Shown here piece by piece: positions 1 through 7,695 of a stretch of 18,235 bases of DNA (position 1 is its first letter; each line of letters begins with the position of its first letter). Source of the stretch: Promethearchaeota archaeon (lineage in GTDB: Archaea; Asgardarchaeota; Lokiarchaeia; Sigynarchaeales; SOKP01). Position numbers and translations under genes: made by a program. The DNA is taken from positions 1 through 18,235 of the forward strand of contig JAHLWT010000312.1 in assembly GCA_019057775.1 (NCBI GenBank), in the 5' to 3' direction. The notes beneath the pieces are model-generated. The model was not told the origin of the DNA. It ran no database searches and was given only the letters and a program-made list of their open reading frames with translations.

Positions 1-5
1 ATCAT
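1..5 (-). other. possible start of a minus-strand gene leaving the window
   Basis: On the minus strand a GAGGT Shine-Dalgarno-like motif sits a few bases before an ATG at 5-3, right at the window edge. Only the start codon is inside the window, so no product can be named. It may be coincidental. Confidence 0.2.
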
Positions 6-109
6 AAATTTACCTCACATATTTATTTGGATTTTTAATTTAGTCCTTTACAATTCTTTTATTCCAAGTGAATATTTAAATGTTTCGTCCTCTTCCTTTT
101 TTATCGGTA

Positions 110-453
110 TTAAATAAAAGGAAAGGGGAAATACTCGCATATAATTTTTTCTTTAGACTTACCCTTTCTTGTAATTAAATCAAATTTTCTATAATCATCT
201 TGTTCTACAAATTCACAAAGATTATATCTAAGAGTATTGAAACACGCACATATATCTAGGGTGTTAAATTTTTGTTGCCTGATTAAATTAAACCACCAAA
301 TTTTTCACTCCAAAAAAGAAATTTAGTAGATCCTCTATTTTCAATAAAGAAATCAGCTGAAATTAAAGAAGGAATTGTTAAATCTTTAACTAGAAATTTT
401 TCAATTCTTCTTATCAGAGAGAAAAAGAACTTAAATAGCCTATAAAAATAGTT
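110..453 (-). pseudogene. frameshifted remnant of a winged-helix regulator, paralogous to the gene at 2941-3969
   Basis: Two overlapping minus-strand frames read like protein but have no common start. The first (453 down to a stop at 285-283) contains RRIEKFLVKDLTIPSL and ends KFGGLI. The second continues NLIRQQKFNTLDIC and CEFVEQDDYRKFDL to a TAA at 112-110. The segment FNLIRQQKF matches FKLIRQQKL in the regulator at 2941-3969, and the DNA at 271-293 matches 3231-3253 at 21 of 23 positions. I infer a decayed paralog with one frameshift near 290-310. A sequencing error in a functional gene is the alternative. Confidence 0.5.
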
Positions 454-464
454 TTATCTGATAT

Positions 465-572
465 TTATTGATTAATAGCCCAGACAATCAAAAGAACAAG
501 AAGACAAAATGCAAGTATAAATAATAAAATAATACCACCTTTAAGGTAATTTTCCTCACTCTTTTTTTGCAC
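465..572 (-). CDS. 35-residue single-pass membrane microprotein
   Basis: Starting at a GTG (572-570), this small frame has a charged N-terminus (MQKKSEENYLK) followed by one strongly hydrophobic segment of about 20 residues (GGIILLFILAFCLLVLLIVW) and ends AINQ before a TAA. It overlaps the last 17 bases of the upstream 185-residue membrane protein gene, which suggests translational coupling. No family is recognised. The clean N-in, single-helix layout and the overlap are the only support; the start codon is uncertain. Confidence 0.45.
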   Translation of the reverse strand: MQKKSEENYLKGGIILLFILAFCLLVLLIVWAINQ

Positions 573-1113
573 TCGGGTGCTTGGAAGGTATTATTTGGCT
601 ATTTAAATCAATTTTATTTAACGAAGTATAGGTTTCTAAAAAACTATTCAATTTTTGCGCATAATCAACCGTAAATGGAGAGTCTCTTGGGTATGAAAGA
701 TATTTTGGTTTTTGAGAAATAAATTCAAGGGCTAAAAAATTATATTCTCCCGCTATAAATTTAATTCCTCCCGTGTAAGGTATATTACGGGTGAAAACAT
801 TAAACCTTTTAATGTCTTGCAGTTTAAATGATCTCCGGTTAATACGTAATTTAGACCAAAATTTCTCATAAATTAAAATATTGTAGGCAGCATCAATCTT
901 AAAAATCAACTCTACATTTTTAATTAACAAACCAATAATAAAAGTTATGGTCCCTAGTGTTCCCATAAATATAAAATACCATAACTCATATCGTAAAAAA
1001 AAAGGGGGAAACACTAACATAATCATTGGTGCTAAAGATAATAGTAAAATTAAATACCAATGTGTTTTAAGCTGTATTTTTATTATTGGAAAATTTTCTT
1101 CTGATGAATCCAT
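556..1113 (-). CDS. small membrane protein with two TM helices and a soluble C-terminal domain
   Basis: A 185-residue protein of no recognised family. After a short polar N-terminus, two hydrophobic stretches (about residues 19-40 and 45-65, with PMIMLVFPPFF and FIFMGTLGTITFIIGLL) form a hairpin in the membrane. The rest is a mixed beta-rich soluble domain (FKIDAAYNILIYEKFWSKL onward). This two-helix-plus-soluble architecture resembles bacterial PH-domain-like (Ycf4/YdbT-type) membrane proteins, but that is only a resemblance of layout. It starts with ATG and ends in TGA, overlapping the downstream microprotein. TGA acts as a real stop here, unlike in the redox cluster. Confidence 0.7.
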   Translation of the reverse strand: MDSSEENFPIIKIQLKTHWYLILLLSLAPMIMLVFPPFFLRYELWYFIFMGTLGTITFIIGLLIKNVELIFKIDAAYNILIYEKFWSKLRINRRSFKLQDIKRFNVFTRNIPYTGGIKFIAGEYNFLALEFISQKPKYLSYPRDSPFTVDYAQKLNSFLETYTSLNKIDLNSQIIPSKHPSAKKE

Positions 1114-1137
1114 ATTGAAGTCATTTTGTCAATATTA

Positions 1138-1369
1138 TTATCTTTCCTTAGATAAGTTTGCATTTCTGACATTTAATTTTTTCCATACATGGACTAATTT
1201 AGATACCTTAATTGAATTTTCTTGGATTAAGTTAGAAAGATTCAAGGTCAGGTCTAATGAGAAGAGATATTAAATCTTTAGTAGTAACAATGGCAACCTT
1301 ATCCTCATTTATGTTGATAGCAATCACTGTTACCTTTACATCAATCCCACACGGCGGGGTGGCAGATTT
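1138..1369 (-). pseudogene. decayed protein-coding fragment with a frameshift
   Basis: The minus strand reads GIDVKVTVIAININEDK then VAIVTTKDLISLLIRPDLESF to a TAA at 1234-1232. An overlapping second frame reads NLSNLIQENSIKVSKL then VHVWKKLNVRNANLSKER to a TAA at 1140-1138. Both have ordinary protein composition, and neither has a good start. They look like two halves of one gene split by a frameshift. No family is recognised. A short plus-strand frame (1257-1403) overlaps it and is the competing reading. Confidence 0.35.
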
Positions 1370-1439
1370 CTATGAAACTTCAAGAGATGTTTCTTTAAAT
1401 TAAGTTTCCCAATAAATTTTCTTTATTGAAATAATATTA

Positions 1440-1583
1440 ATGAAAATTGAAAAAAGGAACTATCTTGCTCTTTTCCAATTTTTTGGAGGCTTTATTTTAA
1501 TATTTTCAATTGTATTGCGAGCAACAATTTATGATCAAAATGGTTGGGGTTATTTAGTTATCGAAATTTTTTTTTTAGTATAA
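1440..1583 (+). CDS. possible 47-residue membrane microprotein
   Basis: ATG at 1440 opens a frame with a basic start (MKIEKRNY) and two hydrophobic segments (LALFQFFGGFILIFSIVL and GYLVIEIFFLV), ending in TAA just after a ten-T run. No clear ribosome-binding site is visible. It may be a truncated piece of a longer membrane protein broken at the T run. The surrounding region is full of gene fragments, so this is a weak call. Confidence 0.25.
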   Translation: MKIEKRNYLALFQFFGGFILIFSIVLRATIYDQNGWGYLVIEIFFLV

Positions 1584-1881
1584 ACGGTATCATAATAAAT
1601 ATGTAATTCCCCTTTGCCATTACATCTTTCATGAATTACAACCCAAACATTTTCAGGATTTATATTTTCAATTTCATGTATAACATCCTGATGATCTTCA
1701 ACAAATTGACCAATTGTATTTATTATGATCAGATCAAGGAGAAATTTACCTTTACGGCAGATTTTTTCTTCAAGTTGTTGATGAACATCAATAGATTTTC
1801 ATCCACTGTTGTGAGGACAACAATTTGTCTCCCTGTTTGATCATCAATTATGAGGGATGTTATAATTACTAAGATGAGAGC
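1550..1881 (-). pseudogene. decayed protein-coding fragment with a frameshift
   Basis: One minus-strand frame gives SLIIDDQTGRQIVVLTTVDE. A second frame, open downstream of 1794, gives VHQQLEEKICRKGKFLLDL and later EIENINPENVWVVIHERC up to a TAA at 1552-1550. The second part has the look of a folded domain but has no start codon. I read the pair as one gene broken by a frameshift near 1780-1800. No family is recognised. Confidence 0.4.
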
Positions 1882-1913
1882 CTATTTTTTTAGGAGGGGG
1901 CAACACGGGGGAT

Positions 1914-2069
1914 ATGGGTTTCTATTTTGAGAGTAAAAAATCTCAAATTTTTCTAATTGAATCAAATATTTACCCACCACCAATGAAATTCCTTGTTCAT
2001 GATAGTATTTATATCGAAGTTTTTCTTATTTTTGAAGTAGTATCTCATCTTAGAAATTCGTTTAAATAA
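1914..2069 (+). CDS. short ORF of 51 residues, possibly a gene fragment
   Basis: The frame opens upstream of the ATG as FLGGGNTGD and continues MGFYFESKKSQIFLIES to a TAA at 2067-2069. A G-rich AGGAGGGGG stretch lies before the ATG and could serve as a ribosome-binding site or be coding. The motif FLGGGNTGD recurs as FLEGGTTGE in the plus frame near 2880-2910, suggesting repeated remnants of a common gene. Function unknown. Confidence 0.25.
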   Translation: MGFYFESKKSQIFLIESNIYPPPMKFLVHDSIYIEVFLIFEVVSHLRNSFK

Positions 2070-2083
2070 TCCAGTGTTAAAAA

Positions 2084-2788
2084 GTGTCCGAAAAAAAGCA
2101 TAAATTTCATTCTCTCTTGAAAAGGTCTTCCATTTATTTAAAAGGTTTAATGCCCGTAATAGCTATTATTTTTGGTTCATTTTTCTGGCTTGGGGGATTT
2201 GAGATCTTTTTTAAAGATACCTTAACCGAGATCTTTTTTTTTGAACTGTCTTATTTCGGTTTTTGGTTCATAACACTCTGCTTCATTTTTAAAAAGTTTT
2301 TTTCTATAGAATTACAATCAAAACTTCTGGTTTTGTCTGTTGCTATTGCAATTTCCATTGAATTTTGGGTACTGCTTTACTATAATAATTTCTCTGATGT
2401 CTGTCTATTGTTTATTCATCAATATACACCTTTTGATGTTTTTATCATAACACTCGCAATTTTCCTGCCATCTATAGAAGCTTTGATTATTGGTGTTTCA
2501 CTATGTAACTCCAATTTTCAGTTTAAGCTTAATCATTTAACTAATATTACCCGCATCAAAAATTTAAACAAAGCGAAAATTCATAAATTATTTGAGATAT
2601 GGACATCATTTCCTATCTTTATAGGGATTTACCACATTTGTATACTATTACATGAACTCCTCATTCAGAAATGGTGTTATCATTTATCTTCATCTATAAT
2701 GGTCCTCATTGCTGTACCATGGATAATATTAATGTTGTTTTATATTATCTATAGTGTTGTCATTATTTTAAAAAAAAGACCAATATAA
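2084..2788 (+). CDS. hypothetical multi-pass membrane protein
   Basis: A 234-residue hydrophobic protein with about six predicted TM helices (roughly residues 20-38, 52-70, 82-100, 113-137, 174-190, 203-227) and a basic loop near residues 148-168 (NHLTNITRIKNLNKAKIHK). The start is GTG at 2084 after an A-rich leader; there is no strong Shine-Dalgarno. It has no sequence motif I recognise. It stands alone between degenerate sequence and the convergent regulator gene, so context does not suggest a role. Confidence 0.6.
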   Translation: MSEKKHKFHSLLKRSSIYLKGLMPVIAIIFGSFFWLGGFEIFFKDTLTEIFFFELSYFGFWFITLCFIFKKFFSIELQSKLLVLSVAIAISIEFWVLLYYNNFSDVCLLFIHQYTPFDVFIITLAIFLPSIEALIIGVSLCNSNFQFKLNHLTNITRIKNLNKAKIHKLFEIWTSFPIFIGIYHICILLHELLIQKWCYHLSSSIMVLIAVPWIILMLFYIIYSVVIILKKRPI

Positions 2789-2940
2789 AACGGCAATTCT
2801 TCTAATTCTTGAAATATTTTCAAATTTATTCGGTTTCATCTAATTTCATGCCAGATTTTCTTGTTATCCATTAATTTCTTAGAAGGAGGCACCACAGGGG
2901 AGGGATGTAATAATTATTGGAACGAGTAGGGAAAAAGATA

Positions 2941-3969
2941 TTAGACTAATTTTAGTAGTTTAAAATTATTATCATTGAGAGAAATATACTCTGTATTATT
3001 AACTTTTTTCCTTTCCAACAAATTAAATTTATCCATTTTATTTATGTATTTAGAAATTGTGTTAAAATGCATTTTTAGTGCCTTAGAAATTTGATTTTTT
3101 GTACTGCCTTCTTCATTTATCTTTAAAAATTTGATAATTCTTACGCATTTATCTCTTGAAATGGTATGAAGAAGTAAATCATTTTCCTGTCTTAATGATG
3201 AATCAAAATACGCGGTATAATTACTCAACTTTTGTTGTCTGATTAATTTAAACTTAATCAGCATTGATACATGCCACTTTATCAAGTAAGTACTGAGATC
3301 CAATTTATTAGCGAGTTTATTTCTGTATACTCCTGGATTTTCTATAATAAAATCGTATATCTGTTTCCTGTTTGAATTTAGTAAAATCTCAATTCTTGTT
3401 AGTTTTGATCCTTCCACAATGATATTCTTTTCCAATAGCGAATTTATAACTGTCTTTATTCCATTATGATTTAAATTACCATTAGCTTTATCATATCTTG
3501 ATTTAATGTATTCGGCAGCTTTTTCTTTGCTAAAAACCCTATTGTGATTTAGAAATTCTTGGATTAATTTAAAAACATTTATTTCTTCTCCATATATTTT
3601 GATGTCTTCTATTTCTAAATACGGGTCATCCTTATTTTTGTCACTCCTCGAAAGGTTAGAGTAAATCGTTGGGATTACGAAAGAAAGGGATGTTCCCAGG
3701 GAAAATATTGTGGTAAAAAGGGGGTTATCATCACTGAGGAGTAGATCATATATAGTGTTGAACTCATATATATCAATTGAAGTATCAAACACTATTTCAT
3801 AGGAGCTATCTATGATTAAAACATTATTACTTTGTATTTGGTTTATTGTAAGACCTTCATCTCTAAATCTTAACTTATCCATTTTTAAATTATGCAGAAA
3901 TGAAATAAGTGAAGTCAAAACCCCAACAAAAATTAAGAAGATGATGAATATTTTTTTACTTTTCTTCAT
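2941..3969 (-). CDS. membrane-anchored winged-helix transcriptional regulator
   Basis: A 342-residue protein with an N-terminal TM helix (about residues 7-27), an approximately 55-residue loop, and a second hydrophobic segment (about 84-106). The cytosolic part has winged-helix-like units: one possible (132-190) and two clearer ones, at 197-255 (ENPGVYRNKLANKLDLSTYL, then KWHVSMLIKFKLI) and 268-330 (STKNQISKALKMHFNTISKY). Tandem ArsR/MarR-like helices tethered to the membrane are common in archaea. The gene is transcribed away from the ABC transporter cassette at 4159 across a 189-base shared spacer, so control of that cassette is the likely role (inference). It has a decayed paralog at 110-453. 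Confidence 0.75.
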   Translation of the reverse strand: MKKSKKIFIIFLIFVGVLTSLISFLHNLKMDKLRFRDEGLTINQIQSNNVLIIDSSYEIVFDTSIDIYEFNTIYDLLLSDDNPLFTTIFSLGTSLSFVIPTIYSNLSRSDKNKDDPYLEIEDIKIYGEEINVFKLIQEFLNHNRVFSKEKAAEYIKSRYDKANGNLNHNGIKTVINSLLEKNIIVEGSKLTRIEILLNSNRKQIYDFIIENPGVYRNKLANKLDLSTYLIKWHVSMLIKFKLIRQQKLSNYTAYFDSSLRQENDLLLHTISRDKCVRIIKFLKINEEGSTKNQISKALKMHFNTISKYINKMDKFNLLERKKVNNTEYISLNDNNFKLLKLV

Positions 3970-4000
3970 TTGAATTAGCTTTAATTTGGATTAAATGAAT

Positions 4001-4028
4001 AGTTGGTTTTAATTATGAATATCCAACT
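4001..4028. promoter_or_regulatory. inverted repeat in the divergent spacer, possible operator
   Basis: AGTTGG at 4001-4006 and CCAACT at 4023-4028 form a six-base inverted repeat with a 16-base spacer, just upstream of the regulator start at 3969. The position would suit autoregulation by the winged-helix protein. Six-base arms are short, so this is tentative. Confidence 0.3.
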
Positions 4029-4075
4029 TAGGATTATAAATTTATTGACACAATATTCACTTTTTTGATTGATGG

Positions 4076-4110
4076 TTTTAAATAGCGATGATTAAGACAT
4101 TTTTATATGA
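4076..4110 (+). promoter_or_regulatory. candidate archaeal promoter for the ABC cassette
   Basis: Two TATA-like elements lie upstream of the ATG at 4159: TTTTAAATAG near 4077-4086 and TTTTTATATG near 4101-4110. With transcription starting about 25 bases downstream, either gives a short leader. In such an AT-rich sequence the exact element cannot be decided. Confidence 0.3.
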
Positions 4111-4158
4111 AAGATATCAATTTTTTGTATTAAAATAATTTGATAAAACTCTAAACTT

Positions 4159-5106
4159 ATGTCTGCCACTAAAGAACCTATCATCAAAATCCTTGGTTTA
4201 TCAAAAGAATATTATAGTAAAACAGTCGTAGACAATATAAATTTGGAAATCTCTGACTCATGTATTGCTTTTTTAGGACCAAACGGAGCGGGAAAAACAA
4301 CTATTATGTTAATGCTATTAGGTTTAGTGAAACCATCAAACGGAACAGCAACCATTTTCGGAACTAATATCCTAAATAGTTCAGGTAAAATAAGAAGAAA
4401 AATTGGATTTTTACCTGAAAATGTGGGTTTCTACCCTAATCTCACAGGAAGAAAGTTTCTTAAATTAATTTTTGGCTTAAGAAAGAAGAATAGAATTGAC
4501 CATAATCAAATTGAATCATATTTAAAGTGGAGTGGTATAGATAAAAACTATTGGGATAAGTCTATTAAGTCATATTCGAGAGGAATGCAGCAGCGATTAG
4601 GAATGGCTCAAGCGTTTGTTGGAGACCCTAAAATAGTTTTTCTTGATGAACCGTTATCTAATATTGATCCGTTAGGGAGGGAGGAGTTTATACAAAAAAT
4701 ACGGATTAAAAGAGAAGAGGGTATAACAGTAATTATTTCGAGCCATATAGTTCTAGAAATTGAACAAGTAGCAGATTATATAGTACTTATTGATGAGGGT
4801 AAAATTAAAGCATCAGGTAAAATATATAACCTGGCTCAATATTGCGGATTTAGTGAATATGAAATAACTCGAATCGATCATAATGACAATATTACTCTTA
4901 AAGAACTTAATGATCTGCTATTTAAAGAGAAAGGCTTATTTTCTGACATACCAAAAACATTAAGCGAAAAAATTATTTTCAGAACCAATTTTCCGGAAAA
5001 GGTGAATAGATTAATATTGGAATACAAGGATTTTAATTTCACACCGATTAGTGGAACTTTAAATAAAATATATAAACACATAATAAAGGGAGAAAATGAT
5101 AAATAG
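4159..5106 (+). CDS. ABC transporter ATP-binding protein (ABC-2 type)
   Basis: A 315-residue ATPase that powers the permease encoded next to it. Walker A is GPNGAGKTT (40-48). A Q-loop-position segment, FLPENVGFYPNL (84-95), has Glu-Asn where Gln is usual. The signature is the degenerate YSRGMQQR (139-146) in place of LSGGQ, as is common in ABC-2 exporters. Walker B is IVFLDEP (159-165) with Asp loop SNIDP, and the switch His lies in SSH (194-196). The roughly 90 residues after the core form a C-terminal extension like those in CcmA/NatA-type ATPases. It starts at ATG 4159. Its stop overlaps the permease start by 11 bases, so the two are translated together. The substrate is unknown. Confidence 0.9.
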   Translation: MSATKEPIIKILGLSKEYYSKTVVDNINLEISDSCIAFLGPNGAGKTTIMLMLLGLVKPSNGTATIFGTNILNSSGKIRRKIGFLPENVGFYPNLTGRKFLKLIFGLRKKNRIDHNQIESYLKWSGIDKNYWDKSIKSYSRGMQQRLGMAQAFVGDPKIVFLDEPLSNIDPLGREEFIQKIRIKREEGITVIISSHIVLEIEQVADYIVLIDEGKIKASGKIYNLAQYCGFSEYEITRIDHNDNITLKELNDLLFKEKGLFSDIPKTLSEKIIFRTNFPEKVNRLILEYKDFNFTPISGTLNKIYKHIIKGENDK

Positions 5107-5887
5107 AGAGAAAAAAACCAAGTATTCCCTATTTTATGAAAAACATTTATTCTCTTTTTATTTGAAAAAGAGGATTTTCTCAATAACATTCATTGTATGC
5201 ATTATTTTATCATTAATTCTTGTATTCCAATCAACTTCGAATGAGTTTAAATTTAGAGATATAAACAGTCAATTTAAAGTAGATGCTTATATATATTGGG
5301 AAAATATAAAGGCTATATTTAGTTTAATTTTTGTCTTTGTTTCAATTATAATTGCTGCTGACGCTGTTGCGGGAGAATTTTCTAATAGGTCAGCAATGAT
5401 AATTTACGCAACGGAGTCTAGAAATAAAATTCTTGCTATAAAACTATTAAGTTTGATTACAAGCATTTTTATTTTGATGTTGTTTTATTTTTCAACTTTT
5501 CTATTAGTGATTTTTTTTAAAACCAATCTAATTGTTTCGATCCATATTTTTCTAACGGGTTTTTTAATTATATTTATAGGATTGATATTTTATGCAATTT
5601 TAACTTTTATGATTTCCTCTATAACTCGGAGTGTAGCACTTTCTTTCATTTTACCTTTTTTTTATTTAATTGTACAGCCCTTTTTAGAAGATTTAGAATT
5701 AGAACTTCTTGCATATAGTTCGTATATATCAAAAGTTCTTATATTCTTTGAAAATTCATTTTTTCATGAACAGATTATCTTCAGTAATGTAACAATCATT
5801 AGTTTAATTACCATCTTTGGATTACCTATATTGATTTTGTTAATATCCATATATGGTTTCAAACAGTTAGACATTAGGATTGATTAA
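5096..5887 (+). CDS. ABC-2 type transporter permease
   Basis: A 263-residue integral membrane protein with about six TM helices (roughly 28-46, 72-92, 118-136, 143-170, 178-192, 232-255). After the second helix it has the segment AGEFSNRSAMIIYATESRNK, the equivalent of the conserved cytosolic E-x-x-x-G/R-T coupling region of ABC-2 permeases such as NosY and NatB. The ATG overlaps the ATPase stop codon region by 11 bases. The protein is expected to form a homodimer with two ATPase subunits. The exported substrate is not evident. Confidence 0.85.
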   Translation: MINREKKTKYSLFYEKHLFSFYLKKRIFSITFIVCIILSLILVFQSTSNEFKFRDINSQFKVDAYIYWENIKAIFSLIFVFVSIIIAADAVAGEFSNRSAMIIYATESRNKILAIKLLSLITSIFILMLFYFSTFLLVIFFKTNLIVSIHIFLTGFLIIFIGLIFYAILTFMISSITRSVALSFILPFFYLIVQPFLEDLELELLAYSSYISKVLIFFENSFFHEQIIFSNVTIISLITIFGLPILILLISIYGFKQLDIRID

Positions 5888-5938
5888 AATATAATTAATG
5901 GAAACGTAAAAAAATTGAAATTGAGAGATTAATAAATC

Positions 5939-6469
5939 ATGCATCGAAAATTCTCATGGACTTTCTTTTTTATAATAATATTTAGCACCTCTTCTATATG
6001 CCTATTAATTATACCATATCCCGAAACTTATAATTTTAAAATTGGGGAATCTCCTGCAAGAGTTAGTCTTTCTGGCCAAAATTCTTATGCAATAATACCA
6101 TTTGAATTTCCTTGGAGATCATACTCTCAAGAAATCTTTATAAACATTACTCTTGCTCAAGGAACAATTTCTATTCAGATACTAGACACAAAAGAAGTAG
6201 GGTATTATCTCTCGGGATGGTCTTATATACCTTACTGGGAAGAAATAAACAGTACCGGTTTTGCAACAAATATTCAAATATCTTCACCATTTAAGGGATA
6301 TAGATATATTTTATTTCATACTGAAGACGATGTTTCATTTTTTGTTGAAATAAAAATGAGTTGTTTACGCTATGCTTCGAGTTATGGGTTCTTTTTTCTC
6401 GGTGTTGCGGTTATATTAATTTTTTACTATGGATACAGTAGATATAAATGGTGGAGGAGCAAATATTAA
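5939..6469 (+). CDS. exported, membrane-anchored protein of the ABC cassette
   Basis: A 176-residue protein with an N-terminal hydrophobic helix (about 8-27, FFFIIIFSTSSICLLII), a polar aromatic-rich central domain of about 115 residues likely to be beta-structured and outside the cell, and a C-terminal TM helix (about 148-166) followed by a basic tail (SRYKWWRSKY). It lies 51 bases after the permease and probably shares its transcript. It could be an extracytoplasmic accessory subunit of the transporter, but no family is recognised. Confidence 0.6.
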   Translation: MHRKFSWTFFFIIIFSTSSICLLIIPYPETYNFKIGESPARVSLSGQNSYAIIPFEFPWRSYSQEIFINITLAQGTISIQILDTKEVGYYLSGWSYIPYWEEINSTGFATNIQISSPFKGYRYILFHTEDDVSFFVEIKMSCLRYASSYGFFFLGVAVILIFYYGYSRYKWWRSKY

Positions 6470-6553
6470 ATGAGCTCGTTTGTATATATCGATATACTTC
6501 GAAACTTTTGATCTCGTTATTAGAAAATAGTATTAAAAAAGCCGAAATAGATC

Positions 6554-7057
6554 TTAACTTGATTCTTTTGCTGTAGTAAGTGGACTATTCGGTGTGTAGT
6601 TGATGAAATTTTCTTCATCCTTTTTTACGATATAGGATGGTGCATCGATTTTTTTCCCACCGATTTGAATATGGCCATGCGTGATATATTGTCTTGCTTG
6701 GTATATTGTACTTGCAAGTCCTTTTTCGTAAACCATAGTTTGTAATCGTCTTTTTAATACAGCATCTACGGTTAAAAGAAGTATATCTTCAAATGCTGCA
6801 TCGGTTCCAATTATTCCTAATCGATTTAATTTTCGAATAAGTGTTTGCTGAGCTCCAACTGCTTTCTCTTTAGGTAAGGTTCGAGAGGTTCGAGCCAATC
6901 TCCGCCAATTTGAGAGTATTGTACGTGATTTCCAGAATTCGCGTTTATTTCTGAGCCCATATTTCCCCAGAAATTCCAATTCTTCCTTTATTCTTTCTTT
7001 TTGAAACGGATGTTTCGGTTTTTTAAATTTTTTTTTTAAATGACGTGGGTCTCCCAT
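6554..7057 (-). CDS. rps4: 30S ribosomal protein uS4
   Basis: A 167-residue protein of the archaeal/eukaryotic S4 type, without the zinc site of some bacterial forms. The N-terminus MGDPRHLKKKFKKPKHPFQ is typical of archaeal S4, and the S4 RNA-binding domain lies near residues 103-150 (ARQYITHGHIQIGGKKIDAP). It binds 16S rRNA early in small-subunit assembly. It starts 19 bases after rps13. In many archaea the next genes are rps11 and rpoD; here the operon stops and the next gene is on the opposite strand, so the usual cluster has been broken. Confidence 0.95.
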   Translation of the reverse strand: MGDPRHLKKKFKKPKHPFQKERIKEELEFLGKYGLRNKREFWKSRTILSNWRRLARTSRTLPKEKAVGAQQTLIRKLNRLGIIGTDAAFEDILLLTVDAVLKRRLQTMVYEKGLASTIYQARQYITHGHIQIGGKKIDAPSYIVKKDEENFINYTPNSPLTTAKESS

Positions 7058-7076
7058 ATTTCACCATCTTTAATAA

Positions 7077-7565
7077 TTATCTGCGGTCTTTTAGTCTCCT
7101 TCTTACAACGCCTACAACTAGTCCATGACGCCCAGTACTTTTTGTACGTTGTCCTCGGACTTTTAATCTTAAGTGATGTCGAACACCCTTATAACTCTTG
7201 ATTTTTTTCATTCGGTCAATGTCTCGTTTAACCGTAATTTCAAGTTTGTTAGCGATTACATGAAGATCTTCACCAGTTCGAAAATCTTTCGGTCGATTGA
7301 CCATCCAGTTAGGGATTCCATTCTGAATCGGCTTAGTAATAATCTCTTCAATTCTGATTAGATCCTTTTCTGAAAGTGCTCCAACTCTCGTTTTAGGGTC
7401 AATTTTTGCTACCCTTACTATGGCTTGTGCGAATCTTCTACCGATTCCCATAATTTGTGTTAATCCATGCTCTACTCTTCTGTTTCCATCAACTTGAGAT
7501 CTCAGACTACGAAAAAATACTTTTTCTCGAAAATTTTTTGGCCGTATTGCAGATAAAGAACTCAT
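7077..7565 (-). CDS. rps13: 30S ribosomal protein uS13
   Basis: A 162-residue uS13, slightly longer than most archaeal copies because of an N-terminal extension. Characteristic segments are HGLTQIMGIGRRFAQAI (residues about 34-50) and the C-terminal SYKGVRHHLRLKVRGQRTKS, followed by a basic tail that reaches toward the decoding centre. It sits at the subunit interface (head) and contacts the central protuberance of the large subunit. It is the first gene of a two-gene rps13-rps4 transcript; a TATA-like TATATTTAA lies upstream on the minus strand near 7610-7625. Confidence 0.95.
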   Translation of the reverse strand: MSSLSAIRPKNFREKVFFRSLRSQVDGNRRVEHGLTQIMGIGRRFAQAIVRVAKIDPKTRVGALSEKDLIRIEEIITKPIQNGIPNWMVNRPKDFRTGEDLHVIANKLEITVKRDIDRMKKIKSYKGVRHHLRLKVRGQRTKSTGRHGLVVGVVRRRLKDRR

Positions 7566-7695
7566 TCGAACTTAATCAACTAGTAATTTGTTTTTCTATT
7601 TGATTTAATGCTATTAAATATAGAATTTAATATTAAATTTTTGGTTTTGCCTTGAAATAGTAATGGGAGATGAAAGGTCCTTAAAATTAGAAGAT

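Noticed and set aside
947..1273. Plus-strand 108-residue frame
   Set aside because: It is mostly antisense to the 185-residue membrane protein gene, with low-complexity composition.
1257..1403. Plus-strand 48-residue frame with a hydrophobic N-terminus (MRRDIKSLVVTMATL)
   Set aside because: It overlaps minus-strand sequence that reads more like a normal protein (1138-1369). It may be a microprotein, but the evidence favours the other strand slightly.
1631..1840. Plus-strand 69-residue frame
   Set aside because: It is antisense to the fragment at 1550-1881, whose translation is more protein-like.
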